The notes: generated by a model not told the origin, from the sequence alone. DNA of 64,000 nt from Acidobacteriota bacterium (GCA_009840635.1 VXNL01000094.1:62001-126000), one strand, 5' to 3'. Shown: positions 7,902 through 17,577, counted from the first letter of the stretch. Made by a program: numbers and translations.

Positions 7902-9259
7902 GCGCCGGCGAAGCCGGGCTCTTCAAGGCCTACGACATCCGCGGAGCGGCGCCGGCGCCGCTGTCTCCCGAACTGGCCTGGCGCGCCGGCCGCGCGTTCG
8001 CGACCTGGCTCGGGGGTGGGCGAATCGGCATCGCCCGCGACGCCCGGCTCACCAGCCCGGCGCTCGCCGGGGCGTTCGCCGCCGGCCTCGAGGGGCCGAA
8101 CGTCGAAATCCTCGACTACGGGATGTTGCCGACCGACGCGATGTGGTTCGCAGTCCGGCATGACCGTCTGGACGGCGGGGCGGTGATCACGGCCTCGCAC
8201 AATCCTCCCGGTGACAACGGCATCAAGCTCGTCGAACGCGACGCGGCGCCCGTGTTCCAGGAAAACGGCCTGCCGGAAGTACGCCGGCTGGTGGACGAGG
8301 TTCCCGATCCGCCGGACAACCCGCCGCCCGCCCCGGAAACCGGGCCGCCGCGTGAGATCGCCGAACAGTACCGGGCGTTTCTTATGAGCGTCGTGGACTT
8401 TCGCTCCCTGCCGGCGCTGCGCGTGGTGCTCGACGCCGGCCACGGTATGGGGGGACTCATGGCGGCGGAGGTCTTCTCCACGGTTCCCGGCGAGTTTGTC
8501 GCCGTGGAGTTCCGGCCCGACGGCACCTTCCCGAGCCGCGGCGCCAACCCGCTCGATCCCCGAAACCGGGAGCCCCTCGTACGCCGGGTCCTCGAAGAGG
8601 GCGCCGACTTCGGCGTCTTGTGGGATGGGGATGCGGATCGGTGTGTCTTCGTGGATGACCAGGGGCTGCACATCCCGGGGGACTTCGCGACGGCCCTGCT
8701 GGCGCCGGCCGAGATCGCCAAGGAACCGGGCACTCCGATCGTCTTCGACCTGCGCTCCTCGCGGGCGGTGCCGGACGAAGTCACCCGGGCGGGCGGCCTG
8801 CCGCGCGCCGGCCGCGTGGGGCACGCCTATCTGAAGCGGCGGATGCGGCAGGAAGACGCGAGATTCGGCGGCGAGCTCAGCGGTCACTTCTTCTTTCGGG
8901 CCGCCGGCTACGCGGACAACGCCCTGCTTCCCATCCTGCTGATGATCGAGAGGATCCGGGACTCGGGAAGGCCGCTCTCCGAGTTGGCGGGCGAGCTGCG
9001 CCGGCGCTACTTCACGGTAGACGAGGAGAGCCGGGTGGTTCCCGATCCGGCCGCCGCCTTCCGCATGGTGCGCGAGAGCTTTCCGGGCGGGAAGGTGAGC
9101 ACGCTCGACGGACTCACGATCGATTTTCCGGATTGGCGCTTCACCCTCCGGCCGTCCAACACCGAACCGGTGATGCGGTTGACCCTGGAGGCGTATCGCG
9201 AGGAACTGGCGGAAACCCGCCGCAACGAACTCCTGGCGATGCTCGAGAGCCTCCGCTGA
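7886..9259 (+). CDS. Phosphomannomutase/phosphoglucomutase
   Basis: Interconverts hexose-6-phosphate and hexose-1-phosphate. All four alpha-D-phosphohexomutase landmarks are visible in the 457 residues: catalytic serine loop TASHNPPGDNGIK (Ser about 104), metal loop DGDADR (about 248), sugar-binding GGELSGHFFF (about 330) and C-terminal phosphate-binding RPSNTEP (about 422). The start FKAYDIRG is that of the AlgC/ManB group. ATG at 7886 overlaps the end of the nucleotidyltransferase gene, supporting coupled translation. Mannose versus glucose specificity is not settled by motif inspection. Confidence 0.92.
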   Translation: MARRLSAGEAGLFKAYDIRGAAPAPLSPELAWRAGRAFATWLGGGRIGIARDARLTSPALAGAFAAGLEGPNVEILDYGMLPTDAMWFAVRHDRLDGGAVITASHNPPGDNGIKLVERDAAPVFQENGLPEVRRLVDEVPDPPDNPPPAPETGPPREIAEQYRAFLMSVVDFRSLPALRVVLDAGHGMGGLMAAEVFSTVPGEFVAVEFRPDGTFPSRGANPLDPRNREPLVRRVLEEGADFGVLWDGDADRCVFVDDQGLHIPGDFATALLAPAEIAKEPGTPIVFDLRSSRAVPDEVTRAGGLPRAGRVGHAYLKRRMRQEDARFGGELSGHFFFRAAGYADNALLPILLMIERIRDSGRPLSELAGELRRRYFTVDEESRVVPDPAAAFRMVRESFPGGKVSTLDGLTIDFPDWRFTLRPSNTEPVMRLTLEAYREELAETRRNELLAMLESLR

Positions 9260-9286
9260 AACTCCCGCGCGGGCGGGCGGAAAGGG

Positions 9287-9658
9287 TTACTTCAGGAGCG
9301 GCACGACTCCGACGACGAATCCGACGATGACCGCCGTCTGCGCCAGCATCGCCCCGAACATCCACTTGAGGAGCCGCGCCTCGAGGATTGCCATATCCGC
9401 TTTGGTGGCGAAGCCGGCCAAGTCCTCTTTGGTGGCAAAGCCGGCCATGGTCTCGCGCATGTGCCGGAGTTCCTCCAGCACCGGCTGCAGGCTGCCGGCA
9501 ACAGTCTCCGAAGTCATGGCGTATATCCGCTGATCCGCAGTATGGGCCACTGCCGCATCCCATCCGCGCTCCACGAGCAGATGGAAGAGCGTGCCTTCCC
9601 GAGCCGGTTTCTCGGATGGCGCGGGGGCTGAGGGTTGCGGCGGGGGCTGGGTGGGCAT
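9287..9658 (-). CDS. Small coiled-coil protein with C-terminal membrane anchor
   Basis: A 123-residue protein: a Pro/Ala-rich N-terminus, a stretch mentioning RGWDAAVAHTADQ, a predicted helix (about 45-95) with a duplicated GFATKEDLAGFATKAD heptad-like repeat, then KWMFG and one transmembrane helix (about 98-120) ending VVPLLK. Small tail-anchored proteins with repeated ATKADL motifs followed by KWMFG are widespread, and resemble the DUF1640/CCDC90 type; their function is unknown. The start has a good Shine-Dalgarno (AGAGGAG about 8 bases upstream). It converges with the phosphohexomutase gene and its 5' side carries the 62-nt repeat. Confidence 0.78.
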   Translation of the reverse strand: MPTQPPPQPSAPAPSEKPAREGTLFHLLVERGWDAAVAHTADQRIYAMTSETVAGSLQPVLEELRHMRETMAGFATKEDLAGFATKADMAILEARLLKWMFGAMLAQTAVIVGFVVGVVPLLK

Positions 9659-9711
9659 CGAGCGCTCCTCTGACGGATGGAGAGGGAGACCCGGTGTCTT
9701 CCTCTACTTAC

Positions 9712-9773
9712 CCAGACGTAATCCCGACCGTTTCTTCTCATTTCGGCGTGCAATGTGGAAAAGTCGAAGCGAA
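9712..9773 (-). repeat. 62-nt interspersed repeat, copy A
   Basis: Read on the minus strand, this stretch begins TTCGCTTCGACTTTTCCACA and ends TACGTCTGG. Its first 21 bases are identical, and roughly three quarters of the remainder match, to the plus-strand copy at 31877-31939. It lies 88 bases upstream of tRNA-Gly and 53 bases upstream of the minus-strand gene starting at 9658, oriented with that gene. Confidence 0.75.
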
Positions 9774-9861
9774 CGTGCGCTTTCCCGGCCCGCCGACCCC
9801 GTCGTTGCCCCGGTTTTCGCCGATGTGATGAGTCGCCGAAGAGTAGAATCCCCGGCCCCGG

Positions 9862-9937
9862 GCGGGCGTATCTCAGTTGGCAGAGTACGAGCTTCCCAAG
9901 CTCGGTGTCGCGGGTTCGAGCCCCGTCGCCCGCTCCA
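9862..9937 (+). tRNA. tRNA-Gly (anticodon CCC)
   Basis: The cloverleaf folds fully. A 7-bp acceptor GCGGGCG/CGCCCGC; D arm TCTC...GAGT; a 5-bp anticodon stem CGAGC/GCTCG enclosing loop TTCCCAA, anticodon CCC; a 5-base variable loop; T stem GCGGG/CCCGT with loop TTCGAGC; discriminator T; CCA encoded at 9935-9937. It decodes GGG. A TAGAAT hexamer at 9844-9849 is a plausible -10 box about 12 bases before the likely transcription start; no clear -35 is visible. Confidence 0.95.
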
Positions 9938-10003
9938 TCCTGTTTCCTTGTTCCGTTCCGTCCCATGGCCATATTCCGTCGCACCCATGAAGAAGAGGCA
10001 TTC

Positions 10004-10398
10004 ATGACCGAAGCGCCTCCCGCCCCCGAACGGGGCGCCCGCTCGACCTGGATCGGGCAGGACACCCTGGTCGAAGGCAAGATCACGACCCGGGAGGACA
10101 TCTGCATCCAGGGGCGTCTGAAGGGGTCCGTGGAAAGCACCGCCGCGGTGCTGATTCCGGAGGGGGGCCAGGTCGAGGCCGACATCCTCGCCCGGAACGT
10201 GACCATTCATGGCCGGGTGACCGGCGACGTGGAGGCAGTCGAGAAGGCGGAAATCGGGGCGTCGGGAGTCCTTACCGGGGGAATCCTGGCCGCCACCGTG
10301 GTCGTCCATGCGGGAGCCACTTTCGAGGGAACGGTCCGGACTCGCAGCAAGCCGGAACCGAAACCCGAGAAGAAGACCCCGAAGGACGAGACGGCTGC

Positions 10399-10402
<4 letters not shown>
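10004..10402 (+). CDS. Bactofilin family cytoskeletal protein
   Basis: A 132-residue bactofilin: a short Pro-rich N-terminus, a central beta-helical domain (about 20-105) with the repeating small-hydrophobic pattern [34 protein letters not shown] and [11 protein letters not shown], and a charged Lys/Pro/Glu tail. Bactofilins polymerise without nucleotide and scaffold cell-wall enzymes. ATG at 10004 is preferred because an AAGAGG ribosome site lies six bases upstream; an in-frame ATG at 9965 would add [13 protein letters not shown] without a visible ribosome site, although that N-terminus also looks bactofilin-like. The stop overlaps the ald start (ATGA). Confidence 0.88.
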
Positions 10403-11514
<1,112 letters not shown>

Positions 11515-11551
11515 TCCGCCGGGACGGGACCGGGCGGTAGGCAAGAGGAAG

Positions 11552-12280
11552 GTGAAGGCCGACTCTCCCGCGTCCGGCGCAGAGTTGCGCCTGTTCGCGG
11601 ACTGGGAGGCCCCCGCCGACGGACCGGCGAACATGCGGCGGGACCGGGCGCTCCTCGAGGAGGTCGCGGCGGGAGCGCCTCCGGCCCTGCGTCTTTACCG
11701 CTGGTCCCGTCCGACGCTGACCCTCGGACACGGACAGGCCGCCGGGGACGCCACCGATCCGGAGGCGCTCACCGCCTTCGGGGTGCCGTGGGTCCGCCGT
11801 CCCACCGGAGGCCGGGCGCTGCTCCACCTGCCGGACGAGCTCACCTATGCCTTCGCGGCGCCCCGCGGCTGGGCCACCGGGGTCCGGGCGGGGTACTTCC
11901 GGGTCATGGGCTCCATCTGGAGAGCTCTCTCCCGTTTCGTGCGCCTCGATCCTCCGCCGGCCGGCGCCCTGCCCCGGGACACCGCGTCACCCCGGCTGCC
12001 CTGTCACGCCGTGGCTACCGGCCATGAGATCACGGCGCGGGGTCGCAAGCTCGTGGCCGGCGCCCAGCGTTGGCGCAGGGGTGCTTTCCTCCAGCACGGT
12101 TCGATCCCCTGGACGGTGGACCGCGCCCTCACGAACACGTTGGCCGGCCTGCCGGCCGACTCCCCGGTGGACGCGGTCGGTCTCGCCGAACTGCCGGCGC
12201 TGAGCCCGAGGGACGCGCCTCCCTCCGTCGAAGACGTGGCCATCGCACTGGAAGCCTCGTTTCGCCGGAGCCCGTGCTAG
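11552..12280 (+). CDS. Lipoate-protein ligase A family protein
   Basis: A 242-residue BPL_LplA_LipB family protein, expected to transfer lipoate or octanoate to lipoyl domains. The signature VRRPTGGRALLHLPDELTYAF (about 74-94) contains the RRPTGGRxxxH lipoate-binding loop. The GRKLVAGAQRWRRGAFLQHGS segment holds the conserved catalytic lysine and the H-G-S/I motif. It lacks the C-terminal accessory domain of E. coli LplA, as in LipM/LipL-type enzymes. GTG at 11552 was chosen because an AGAGGA ribosome site sits about six bases upstream; a TTG at 11507 overlapping ald is less likely. Ligase, octanoyltransferase and amidotransferase cannot be told apart here. Confidence 0.83.
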   Translation: MKADSPASGAELRLFADWEAPADGPANMRRDRALLEEVAAGAPPALRLYRWSRPTLTLGHGQAAGDATDPEALTAFGVPWVRRPTGGRALLHLPDELTYAFAAPRGWATGVRAGYFRVMGSIWRALSRFVRLDPPPAGALPRDTASPRLPCHAVATGHEITARGRKLVAGAQRWRRGAFLQHGSIPWTVDRALTNTLAGLPADSPVDAVGLAELPALSPRDAPPSVEDVAIALEASFRRSPC

Positions 12281-12320
12281 TCTGATTTCCACGTTTCCAA
12301 CCGATCTTCAGGAGCGATTG

Positions 12321-13070
12321 ATGAACGATTCCTCACAGGGAGAACCGCCCGAGCCACTCGTGGAACCCTCCGGAGCAAACGGCGCCGCGGACGGGGATTC
12401 CGCGGGTTTGCCGGAGACGGAGGAGCTTTCGGGGATCGAGGAGCTGCAAAGCCGGATCGCCGTACTCAGTCAGGAACTGACCGACGCGAAGGATCTTGCC
12501 CGACGGGCGCAGGCGGACCTCGCGAATGTGCGCCGGAGGGCCCGGAACGAACGGGCCGAGTTCCGGTCTCGCGCCACCGAAGAAGTCTGCTCCGCGCTGC
12601 TGCCCGTGCTGGACGACCTGCACCGCGCCGCCCTCGAGGTGGAGAAAACCACCGAGCGCTGGGACGGCGATGGCGGTCAGGACGCGGCCGGGAACGTGGT
12701 CCGGGGGCTCTCCGAGGGTATTCGCCTGGTGCTGCGCCGCTTCCAGGACACGCTGCAGCGTCAGGGACTGCTTGAGATCGAAGCGGACGGTGCGCCCTTC
12801 GATCCCCGCCTCCACGAGGCGGTACAGGAGATTCCGGCCGGGCCGGGGCAGCGCGAAGGCGACGTAGCCGCAGTGCTGCGCCGGGGATACCTCCTCGACG
12901 GCCGCGTGATCCGCCCGGCCACCGTGGTCGTGGCGGGCGCGTCCCCGGAGCCCGCGGCGGTTCCCGAGGGAACCGGAGAGAGCGGCGAGGACGCGGGCGA
13001 CGACGGTAACGGAGGATCGGCCAAGGATCCCGGGGCGCCGGGATCCGCTGCCGAGCCTCTCTCCGCCTGA
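12321..13070 (+). CDS. grpE: Nucleotide exchange factor GrpE
   Basis: Releases ADP from DnaK. The 249-residue protein has an acidic disordered N-terminus (1-45), a long coiled-coil helix (about 45-100, LQSRIAVLSQELTDAKDLARR), a core with LLPVLDDLHRAAL and the C-terminal beta domain with GAPFDPRLHEAVQEI and GYLLDGRVIRPATVVVA. The last 40 residues are Gly/Glu-rich and unconserved. ATG at 12321 has AGGAG six bases upstream, and the TTG directly before it is not needed. It is followed seven bases later by dnaJ; dnaK and hrcA are not in the window. No CIRCE element was seen upstream. Confidence 0.94.
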   Translation: MNDSSQGEPPEPLVEPSGANGAADGDSAGLPETEELSGIEELQSRIAVLSQELTDAKDLARRAQADLANVRRRARNERAEFRSRATEEVCSALLPVLDDLHRAALEVEKTTERWDGDGGQDAAGNVVRGLSEGIRLVLRRFQDTLQRQGLLEIEADGAPFDPRLHEAVQEIPAGPGQREGDVAAVLRRGYLLDGRVIRPATVVVAGASPEPAAVPEGTGESGEDAGDDGNGGSAKDPGAPGSAAEPLSA

Positions 13071-13077
13071 TCCCAAC

Positions 13078-14277
13078 ATGCCCGGCACCGCGCAGCGCGA
13101 CTACTACGACGTGCTCGGCGTCGGCCGGGACGCGAGCTCGGACGAAATCAAGAAGGCGTACCGCAAGCTCGCGGTCCGCTATCACCCCGATCGCAATCCC
13201 GGCGACAAGTCCGCGGAGGATCAGTTCAAGGAGGCCTCCGAGGCCTACGGCGTCCTCGGCGATCCGGAAAAGCGGTCCCGTTACGACCGTTTCGGCCACG
13301 CCGGAGTCGGCGGCGCCGGGCAGCCGGTGAACGGCGAGATCTTCGCGGACTTCCAGGACCTGTTTCGCGGCAGTGTCTTCGACCTGTTCGGGGACATGTT
13401 CGGGGGCGGGGACCGGCACGGCCCCGCGCGCGGACGCGACATCCAGTACGAGCTGAGCATCGATTTCGACGAGCCGAAGGAGGAAAGCCGCAAGCGGATC
13501 CTCGTCTCGCGTGCGGAACCCTGCGATTCCTGCCGGGGAAGCGGGGTCGAGGCCGGCAAGCAGCCGATCCTCTGCGGCCGGTGCGGCGGGCGCGGCCAGG
13601 AGACCTTTTCCCGCGGCTTCATGGTCATGAGCCGCACGTGCTCCGGTTGTGGCGGATCCGGCAAGATCGTTCGTGATCCCTGCCGGGAGTGCGCCGGCAA
13701 CGGGCGGACACCGCGGGAACGGGAGATCACGGTTCGACTCCCCGCGGGGATCGCCGACGGGAACCAGCTACGCGTCCCCGGCGAGGGCGAACCCGGCACC
13801 CGTGGCGGGCCGCCCGGTGACCTCTACGTCCGCGTCCATGTCCGGCCTTGGCGCGGGCTGCGCCGCGAAGACAGCGACGTCCTCGGGGAAGCCACCATCA
13901 GCTTTCCCCAGGCGGCGCTCGGCACCCAAATCCCGATCGCCACGATCTGGGGGGAGGAGACGCTGCGCATCCCTGCCGGCACCCAGCCGCACACGATCCT
14001 CCGCCTGCGGAACAAGGGGTTCCCTGCCCTCCGGGGCCGGGGCCGCGGCAGTCACCTGGTGCGCGTCCTGGTCGAGGTTCCGCGGAAACTGAGCGACCGA
14101 TCGCGGGCCGCGGTCGAGGCCCTCGCGGAAGAAACCGGCCAGCCACCCGAAGCCTCCCCGGAGCCTGCCGGACAACGTTCCCGCGCCGGGGAGCCGGACG
14201 CCCGCGGAAACCCCCAAGGGAACGGAGACGGCTCGGGCAAATCCCGGTCGTCCTTCTTCGACCGCATCTTTTCCTGA
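13078..14277 (+). CDS. dnaJ: Chaperone protein DnaJ
   Basis: Hsp40 co-chaperone that stimulates the DnaK ATPase. The 399 residues show all domains in order: J domain (5-70) with HPD at 36-38, a short G/F-type linker (FGHAGVGGAG, DMFGGG), the zinc region (from about 148) with four CxxCxGxG repeats (CDSCRGSG, CGRCGGRG, CSGCGGSG, CRECAGNG), then C-terminal domains with VRVHVRPWRGLRRE. The last 60 residues are a disordered polar tail ending SSFFDRIFS, longer than usual. It is paired with grpE. Confidence 0.96.
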   Translation: MPGTAQRDYYDVLGVGRDASSDEIKKAYRKLAVRYHPDRNPGDKSAEDQFKEASEAYGVLGDPEKRSRYDRFGHAGVGGAGQPVNGEIFADFQDLFRGSVFDLFGDMFGGGDRHGPARGRDIQYELSIDFDEPKEESRKRILVSRAEPCDSCRGSGVEAGKQPILCGRCGGRGQETFSRGFMVMSRTCSGCGGSGKIVRDPCRECAGNGRTPREREITVRLPAGIADGNQLRVPGEGEPGTRGGPPGDLYVRVHVRPWRGLRREDSDVLGEATISFPQAALGTQIPIATIWGEETLRIPAGTQPHTILRLRNKGFPALRGRGRGSHLVRVLVEVPRKLSDRSRAAVEALAEETGQPPEASPEPAGQRSRAGEPDARGNPQGNGDGSGKSRSSFFDRIFS

Positions 14278-14357
14278 CGGGACCTCCGACGACGAACGCC
14301 CGGGAGAGGAGCGCGGCCGGTCCGGTGGATCCGGCGGAAGGCGATCGTCCGGGAGGA

Positions 14358-15323
14358 ATGACCTATCCGCTCGACCTGCACGGCATCCTTTCCCGGGCGG
14401 GCTGGGAAGCCGTCGTCGCGGGCGAGGACGACTTTCTCGGCGCTTCCGAGTCCGCGTCGCCGGGAGAGCGAATCCGCCTCTGGTTCGGTTCCGAGGACGC
14501 CCGCACCCGGATTGCCGCGGAGTTCCGGCAACTCCTCCGCACGGGCGCCCACCGGGCCCCCAACGAGGATCCGACTCGCGCGGGCGGCGCCCTCCGCCTC
14601 CCACCGCCTGAGCCTTCGCGCGACTGGACCGCTCTCTACCGCGAGCTCTTTCGGGGAGTGCGAACCGGGGGGTTCTTCATCCACCCGCCGCACGTTCTCC
14701 CGGAACCGGGGCGCCGGTCGCTGTTGCTCACCCCCGGACCGGCCTTCGGCACCGGAACGCACTCCACGACGCGGATGGTCCTGGAGTCCCTGGAGGAGCA
14801 TCTCCGCTCCCGCCGCTCCAGGACCCGGGTTCTCGACGTCGGGACCGGATCGGGAATCCTCGCGGTCGCCGCGGCGCTCCTCGGCGCCGGACCCGTGGCG
14901 GCGTTCGACCTGGACCCCGTGGCGGTCCGCACCGCGGCGGAAACCGCCGCCGCAAACCGGGTAGCGGGCACAATCCGCCTGTGTGAGGGCGACTATCGGG
15001 ATCCGGCGCTGGCGGCGCGGCTGCGCGCGCTCGCCCCGGCCGGCTTCGACGTGATCCTCGCCAACCTGTCGGCCGACGCCCTGACGGACTTCTGGAGTTT
15101 CGCGAGGCCCCGGCTGCGGCCAGGGGGACGGCTCCTCGTCTCGGGCTTTCTCCACGGAGAGGCGTCCCGCGTCCTTGGCGCGTTTCCCCGAGAGGAGCTC
15201 CGGACCGCGGAAATCCGGCTGGAGCTTCCCGAACCGCCCGGGGCCGACACCTGGGCGGCTGCCGTCCTGGAGCGTCGGGCGCCCCCAGGGGAACGGAACC
15301 GAGCAGCCGCTTCCGGGCGCTGA
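14358..15323 (+). CDS. prmA: Ribosomal protein L11 methyltransferase
   Basis: Trimethylates ribosomal protein L11 using SAM. The 321-residue protein has a divergent N-terminal substrate-recognition half and a typical PrmA catalytic half: PGPAFGTGTHSTTRMVLESLE (about 132-152), SAM motif LDVGTGSGILAVAAALLGA (about 159), FDLDPVAV, and the NPPY-equivalent ILANLSADAL. The ATG used is preceded by GGGAGGA, but almost without spacing, so the GTG at 14325 (11 codons upstream) is a realistic alternative start. It follows dnaJ and precedes rsmE, a common prmA-rsmE order. Confidence 0.9.
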   Translation: MTYPLDLHGILSRAGWEAVVAGEDDFLGASESASPGERIRLWFGSEDARTRIAAEFRQLLRTGAHRAPNEDPTRAGGALRLPPPEPSRDWTALYRELFRGVRTGGFFIHPPHVLPEPGRRSLLLTPGPAFGTGTHSTTRMVLESLEEHLRSRRSRTRVLDVGTGSGILAVAAALLGAGPVAAFDLDPVAVRTAAETAAANRVAGTIRLCEGDYRDPALAARLRALAPAGFDVILANLSADALTDFWSFARPRLRPGGRLLVSGFLHGEASRVLGAFPREELRTAEIRLELPEPPGADTWAAAVLERRAPPGERNRAAASGR

Positions 15324-15325
15324 CG

Positions 15326-16045
15326 ATGGGCGCCGTTCGCCGCTTCTGGGCTCCGCACGCGGCCGGTCGCCGCGATCTGCGGCTTGACGCGGCGGAAACA
15401 CACCATCTGCTACGGGTGCTGCGCCTTCGGCCGGGTGCCGAGATCGAGATCTTCGATGGGGCCGGCAACGCGTTCTCGGCGCGCTTCGTGGCGGTGGACG
15501 GCGAGTCGCGCTGTTTGGTGGAGCGCGGCGCGGCACTCCCGCCGAGGGAACCCGCGACCCGGCTCACGGTTGGCGTGGGGGTCCCAAAGGGAGACGGTCT
15601 GACCGCCATCGTCCGCCAGCTCGCCGAGATCGGGGCCGGCACGATTGTCCCGCTGATCAGCGAGCACTCGGAGGGGCGCGCGGCTCCCGACCGACTCGCC
15701 CGCTGGCGCGCCGCGGCCTTGTCCGGGACGCGCCAGTCGGGGCGGGCCACCGTGCCCACGGTGGCCGCGCCGGCTCCGTTCGAAGGCTGGCTGCGGGGGA
15801 AGCTGGCGCCCGACCGCTGGATCGCCTCGCCCCGAACGGCGAGGACGGTCCCGCAGGGAACCCCCGGCCGGCGAGCGGCCGGGGATCACGTCCTCGCCGT
15901 CGGACCCGAAGGCGGTTTCTCGGTCGTGGAACTCGAGGACGCCCATCGCCACGGATTCCGCCGTCTCGACCTCGGGGAGCGCATTCTGCGGACCGGAACG
16001 GCCGCGGTGGTGGCGGCCGCCCTGCTGCTCCGGCCGGAGGAGTAG
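15326..16045 (+). CDS. rsmE: 16S rRNA m3U1498 methyltransferase RsmE
   Basis: N3-methylates U1498 of 16S rRNA. The 239-residue SPOUT-class protein opens with a PUA-like domain (RRFWAP...HHLLRVLRLRPG) and ends with the knotted SAM site: VGPEGGFSVVELE (about 191) and LGERILRTGTAAVVAAAL. The middle motif is SGTRQSGR where many homologues have AxEQSxR, a mild deviation. It starts three bases after prmA, and both modify the translation machinery. Confidence 0.94.
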   Translation: MGAVRRFWAPHAAGRRDLRLDAAETHHLLRVLRLRPGAEIEIFDGAGNAFSARFVAVDGESRCLVERGAALPPREPATRLTVGVGVPKGDGLTAIVRQLAEIGAGTIVPLISEHSEGRAAPDRLARWRAAALSGTRQSGRATVPTVAAPAPFEGWLRGKLAPDRWIASPRTARTVPQGTPGRRAAGDHVLAVGPEGGFSVVELEDAHRHGFRRLDLGERILRTGTAAVVAAALLLRPEE

Positions 16046-16056
16046 CATCGAATCCG

Positions 16057-16995
16057 ATGTTTCTGCTCGGACAGCGGATCGGAAACTACGAGATCCAGAA
16101 GAGCCTCGGCCGCGGGACGTTCGGGGCGGTCTATCTCGTCCGGGACGTCTTCCTGGAACAACTCCGGGCCATCAAGGTACCCCACGACCAATCCCCTGCC
16201 GGACGGGAAGCGATCCTTCGTGAATCGCGCCTGTTGGCCGCGCTCGAACACCCGAACATCGTGCGCCTGCTCGCCTGCAACGAAGCCGAGGACACGCTGT
16301 TCGTCGTCATGGAATGGGTGGAGGGGCAATCACTCGCCCGTCGTCTCGACGACGAGGCCCGGCTTTCGGCGACCGTCTCCACGCGAATCGCCCGCCAGGT
16401 CCTTGCCGGACTCGCCCACGCCCACGATCGCCAGCTGCTCCACGGTGACATCAGCGCGGACAACATTCTGCTTTCCGGCGACATCGCCAAGATCACGGAC
16501 TTCGGGATGGCCCGGACGGTCCACGTCGCCGAACACGGCGCCCGCCGGTTCGGCAATCCCTACTACCTGGCGCCCGAACAGTTCCACGCCGAGGCGGTCT
16601 TCGCCTCCGACGTGTATGCAGTCGGCGTGGTGCTCTACCAGATGCTCACCGGCGACCTTCCCTACCAGGACCCCGACCCGGAGCGGCAGCGGATCCTCGT
16701 CGAGGCCGGGGGCAACGAACACCCCGGGCGGCACACCCCATCGGTTTCGAGGGATCTCGACGCGGTGGTCGCGAAAGCGCTCGCCCCGCGGGTCTCGAAC
16801 CGTTACGCCACCGCCGAGAGCATGCTCAGCGATCTTCGCGAGCTGGCCTCGTTCGGCCCCCCGCCCGAAGAGCGGCAGGCGGTGATCGACCGGATCCAGG
16901 AGGCGGAGCGGCTCCCGCGCAACTGCTGGAACTGCGGCCGCCGGCGCCACCCCGAGGCAACGCGGTGCGCACACTGCGGCGCCAGCAACCGGTAG
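16057..16995 (+). CDS. Serine/threonine protein kinase with C-terminal zinc ribbon
   Basis: A 312-residue Hanks-type kinase without a transmembrane segment. Visible kinase elements are the glycine loop GRGTFGAVYLVRD (18-30), ATP lysine Lys40 in AIKVPH, the catalytic loop HGDISADNILL (about 129), DFG (about 148), the activation-segment APEQF and DVYAVGVVLYQMLTG. The catalytic loop has HGD and Ser where the canonical motif is HRDLKPxN, so phosphotransfer may be altered, although the catalytic Asp is kept. Residues 288-312 form a CxxC...CxxC zinc ribbon (NCWNCG, RCAHCG). It lies 11 bases after rsmE; the substrate is unknown. Confidence 0.9.
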   Translation: MFLLGQRIGNYEIQKSLGRGTFGAVYLVRDVFLEQLRAIKVPHDQSPAGREAILRESRLLAALEHPNIVRLLACNEAEDTLFVVMEWVEGQSLARRLDDEARLSATVSTRIARQVLAGLAHAHDRQLLHGDISADNILLSGDIAKITDFGMARTVHVAEHGARRFGNPYYLAPEQFHAEAVFASDVYAVGVVLYQMLTGDLPYQDPDPERQRILVEAGGNEHPGRHTPSVSRDLDAVVAKALAPRVSNRYATAESMLSDLRELASFGPPPEERQAVIDRIQEAERLPRNCWNCGRRRHPEATRCAHCGASNR

Positions 16996-17022
16996 CGAAA
17001 GTCCCGCGTTACTCTCCCGCGC

Positions 17023-17577
17023 ATGCCGCGCACCCCGGACCCGTCCTCCCCCCGCCCGGCCACGGCGTGGGGCGCCGCCATCGGCCTGCTGGCGCGGCGG
17101 GATCTCAGCGAGGGAGAGGTCCGAACCAAGCTCCTGGCGCGCGACTTCGGCGAACCCGAAGTCGAGGAGGCCATCTCGCGGCTCCGGGAGCGCCGCTACC
17201 TCGACGACCGTTCGCTGGCGGAAGCGGTCGCCCGGACCCAGGCCCGGACGAAACACCAGGGACCGCTCAAGGTGCGGGCCCACCTGCGGCGGCGCCGGAT
17301 TCCCGAACACCTGGCGCTCGAGGCCATCCGAACGGAGTTCCCCGAAGGCGCGGAGGGTGAGCGCGCCGTGGTCGCCCTCAAGCGTCTGCAGCCGGCCTCG
17401 TCCCTCGATGAGCGGGACGGGGATGGCGCGGTACCGCCGGCGGAACGGCGGAAGGAGTCCGCCCGCCTCTTCCGGCGGCTGGTGGCGCGCGGGTATTCCT
17501 GGGAGGCGGCGCGCCACGCGGTGCTCGCGGACGGCCGGCCTCTCGAACAAGAGCGCGACACGGAACTCGGGACATGA
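17023..17577 (+). CDS. recX: Regulatory protein RecX
   Basis: RecX binds RecA filaments and inhibits or modulates recombinase activity. The 184-residue protein has the tandem three-helix repeats of the family: LLARRDLSEGEVRTKLLARDF, EVEEAISRLRERRYLDD with DDRSLAEAVAR, and a C-terminal repeat RLFRRLVARGYSWEAARHAV. Its stop overlaps the alaS start (ATGA), matching the frequent recX-alaS association. recA itself is not in the window. Confidence 0.9.
   Translation: MPRTPDPSSPRPATAWGAAIGLLARRDLSEGEVRTKLLARDFGEPEVEEAISRLRERRYLDDRSLAEAVARTQARTKHQGPLKVRAHLRRRRIPEHLALEAIRTEFPEGAEGERAVVALKRLQPASSLDERDGDGAVPPAERRKESARLFRRLVARGYSWEAARHAVLADGRPLEQERDTELGT

Noticed and set aside
9841-9861. TAGAAT -10 box for tRNA-Gly as a stand-alone promoter feature
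   Set aside because: The -10 is plausible and is mentioned with the tRNA, but no -35 element at the right distance can be seen, so it is not listed as a separate promoter.
12281-12320. Search for a CIRCE/heat-shock operator before grpE
   Set aside because: No TTAGCACTC-N9-GAGTGCTAA-like sequence is present in the short gap.
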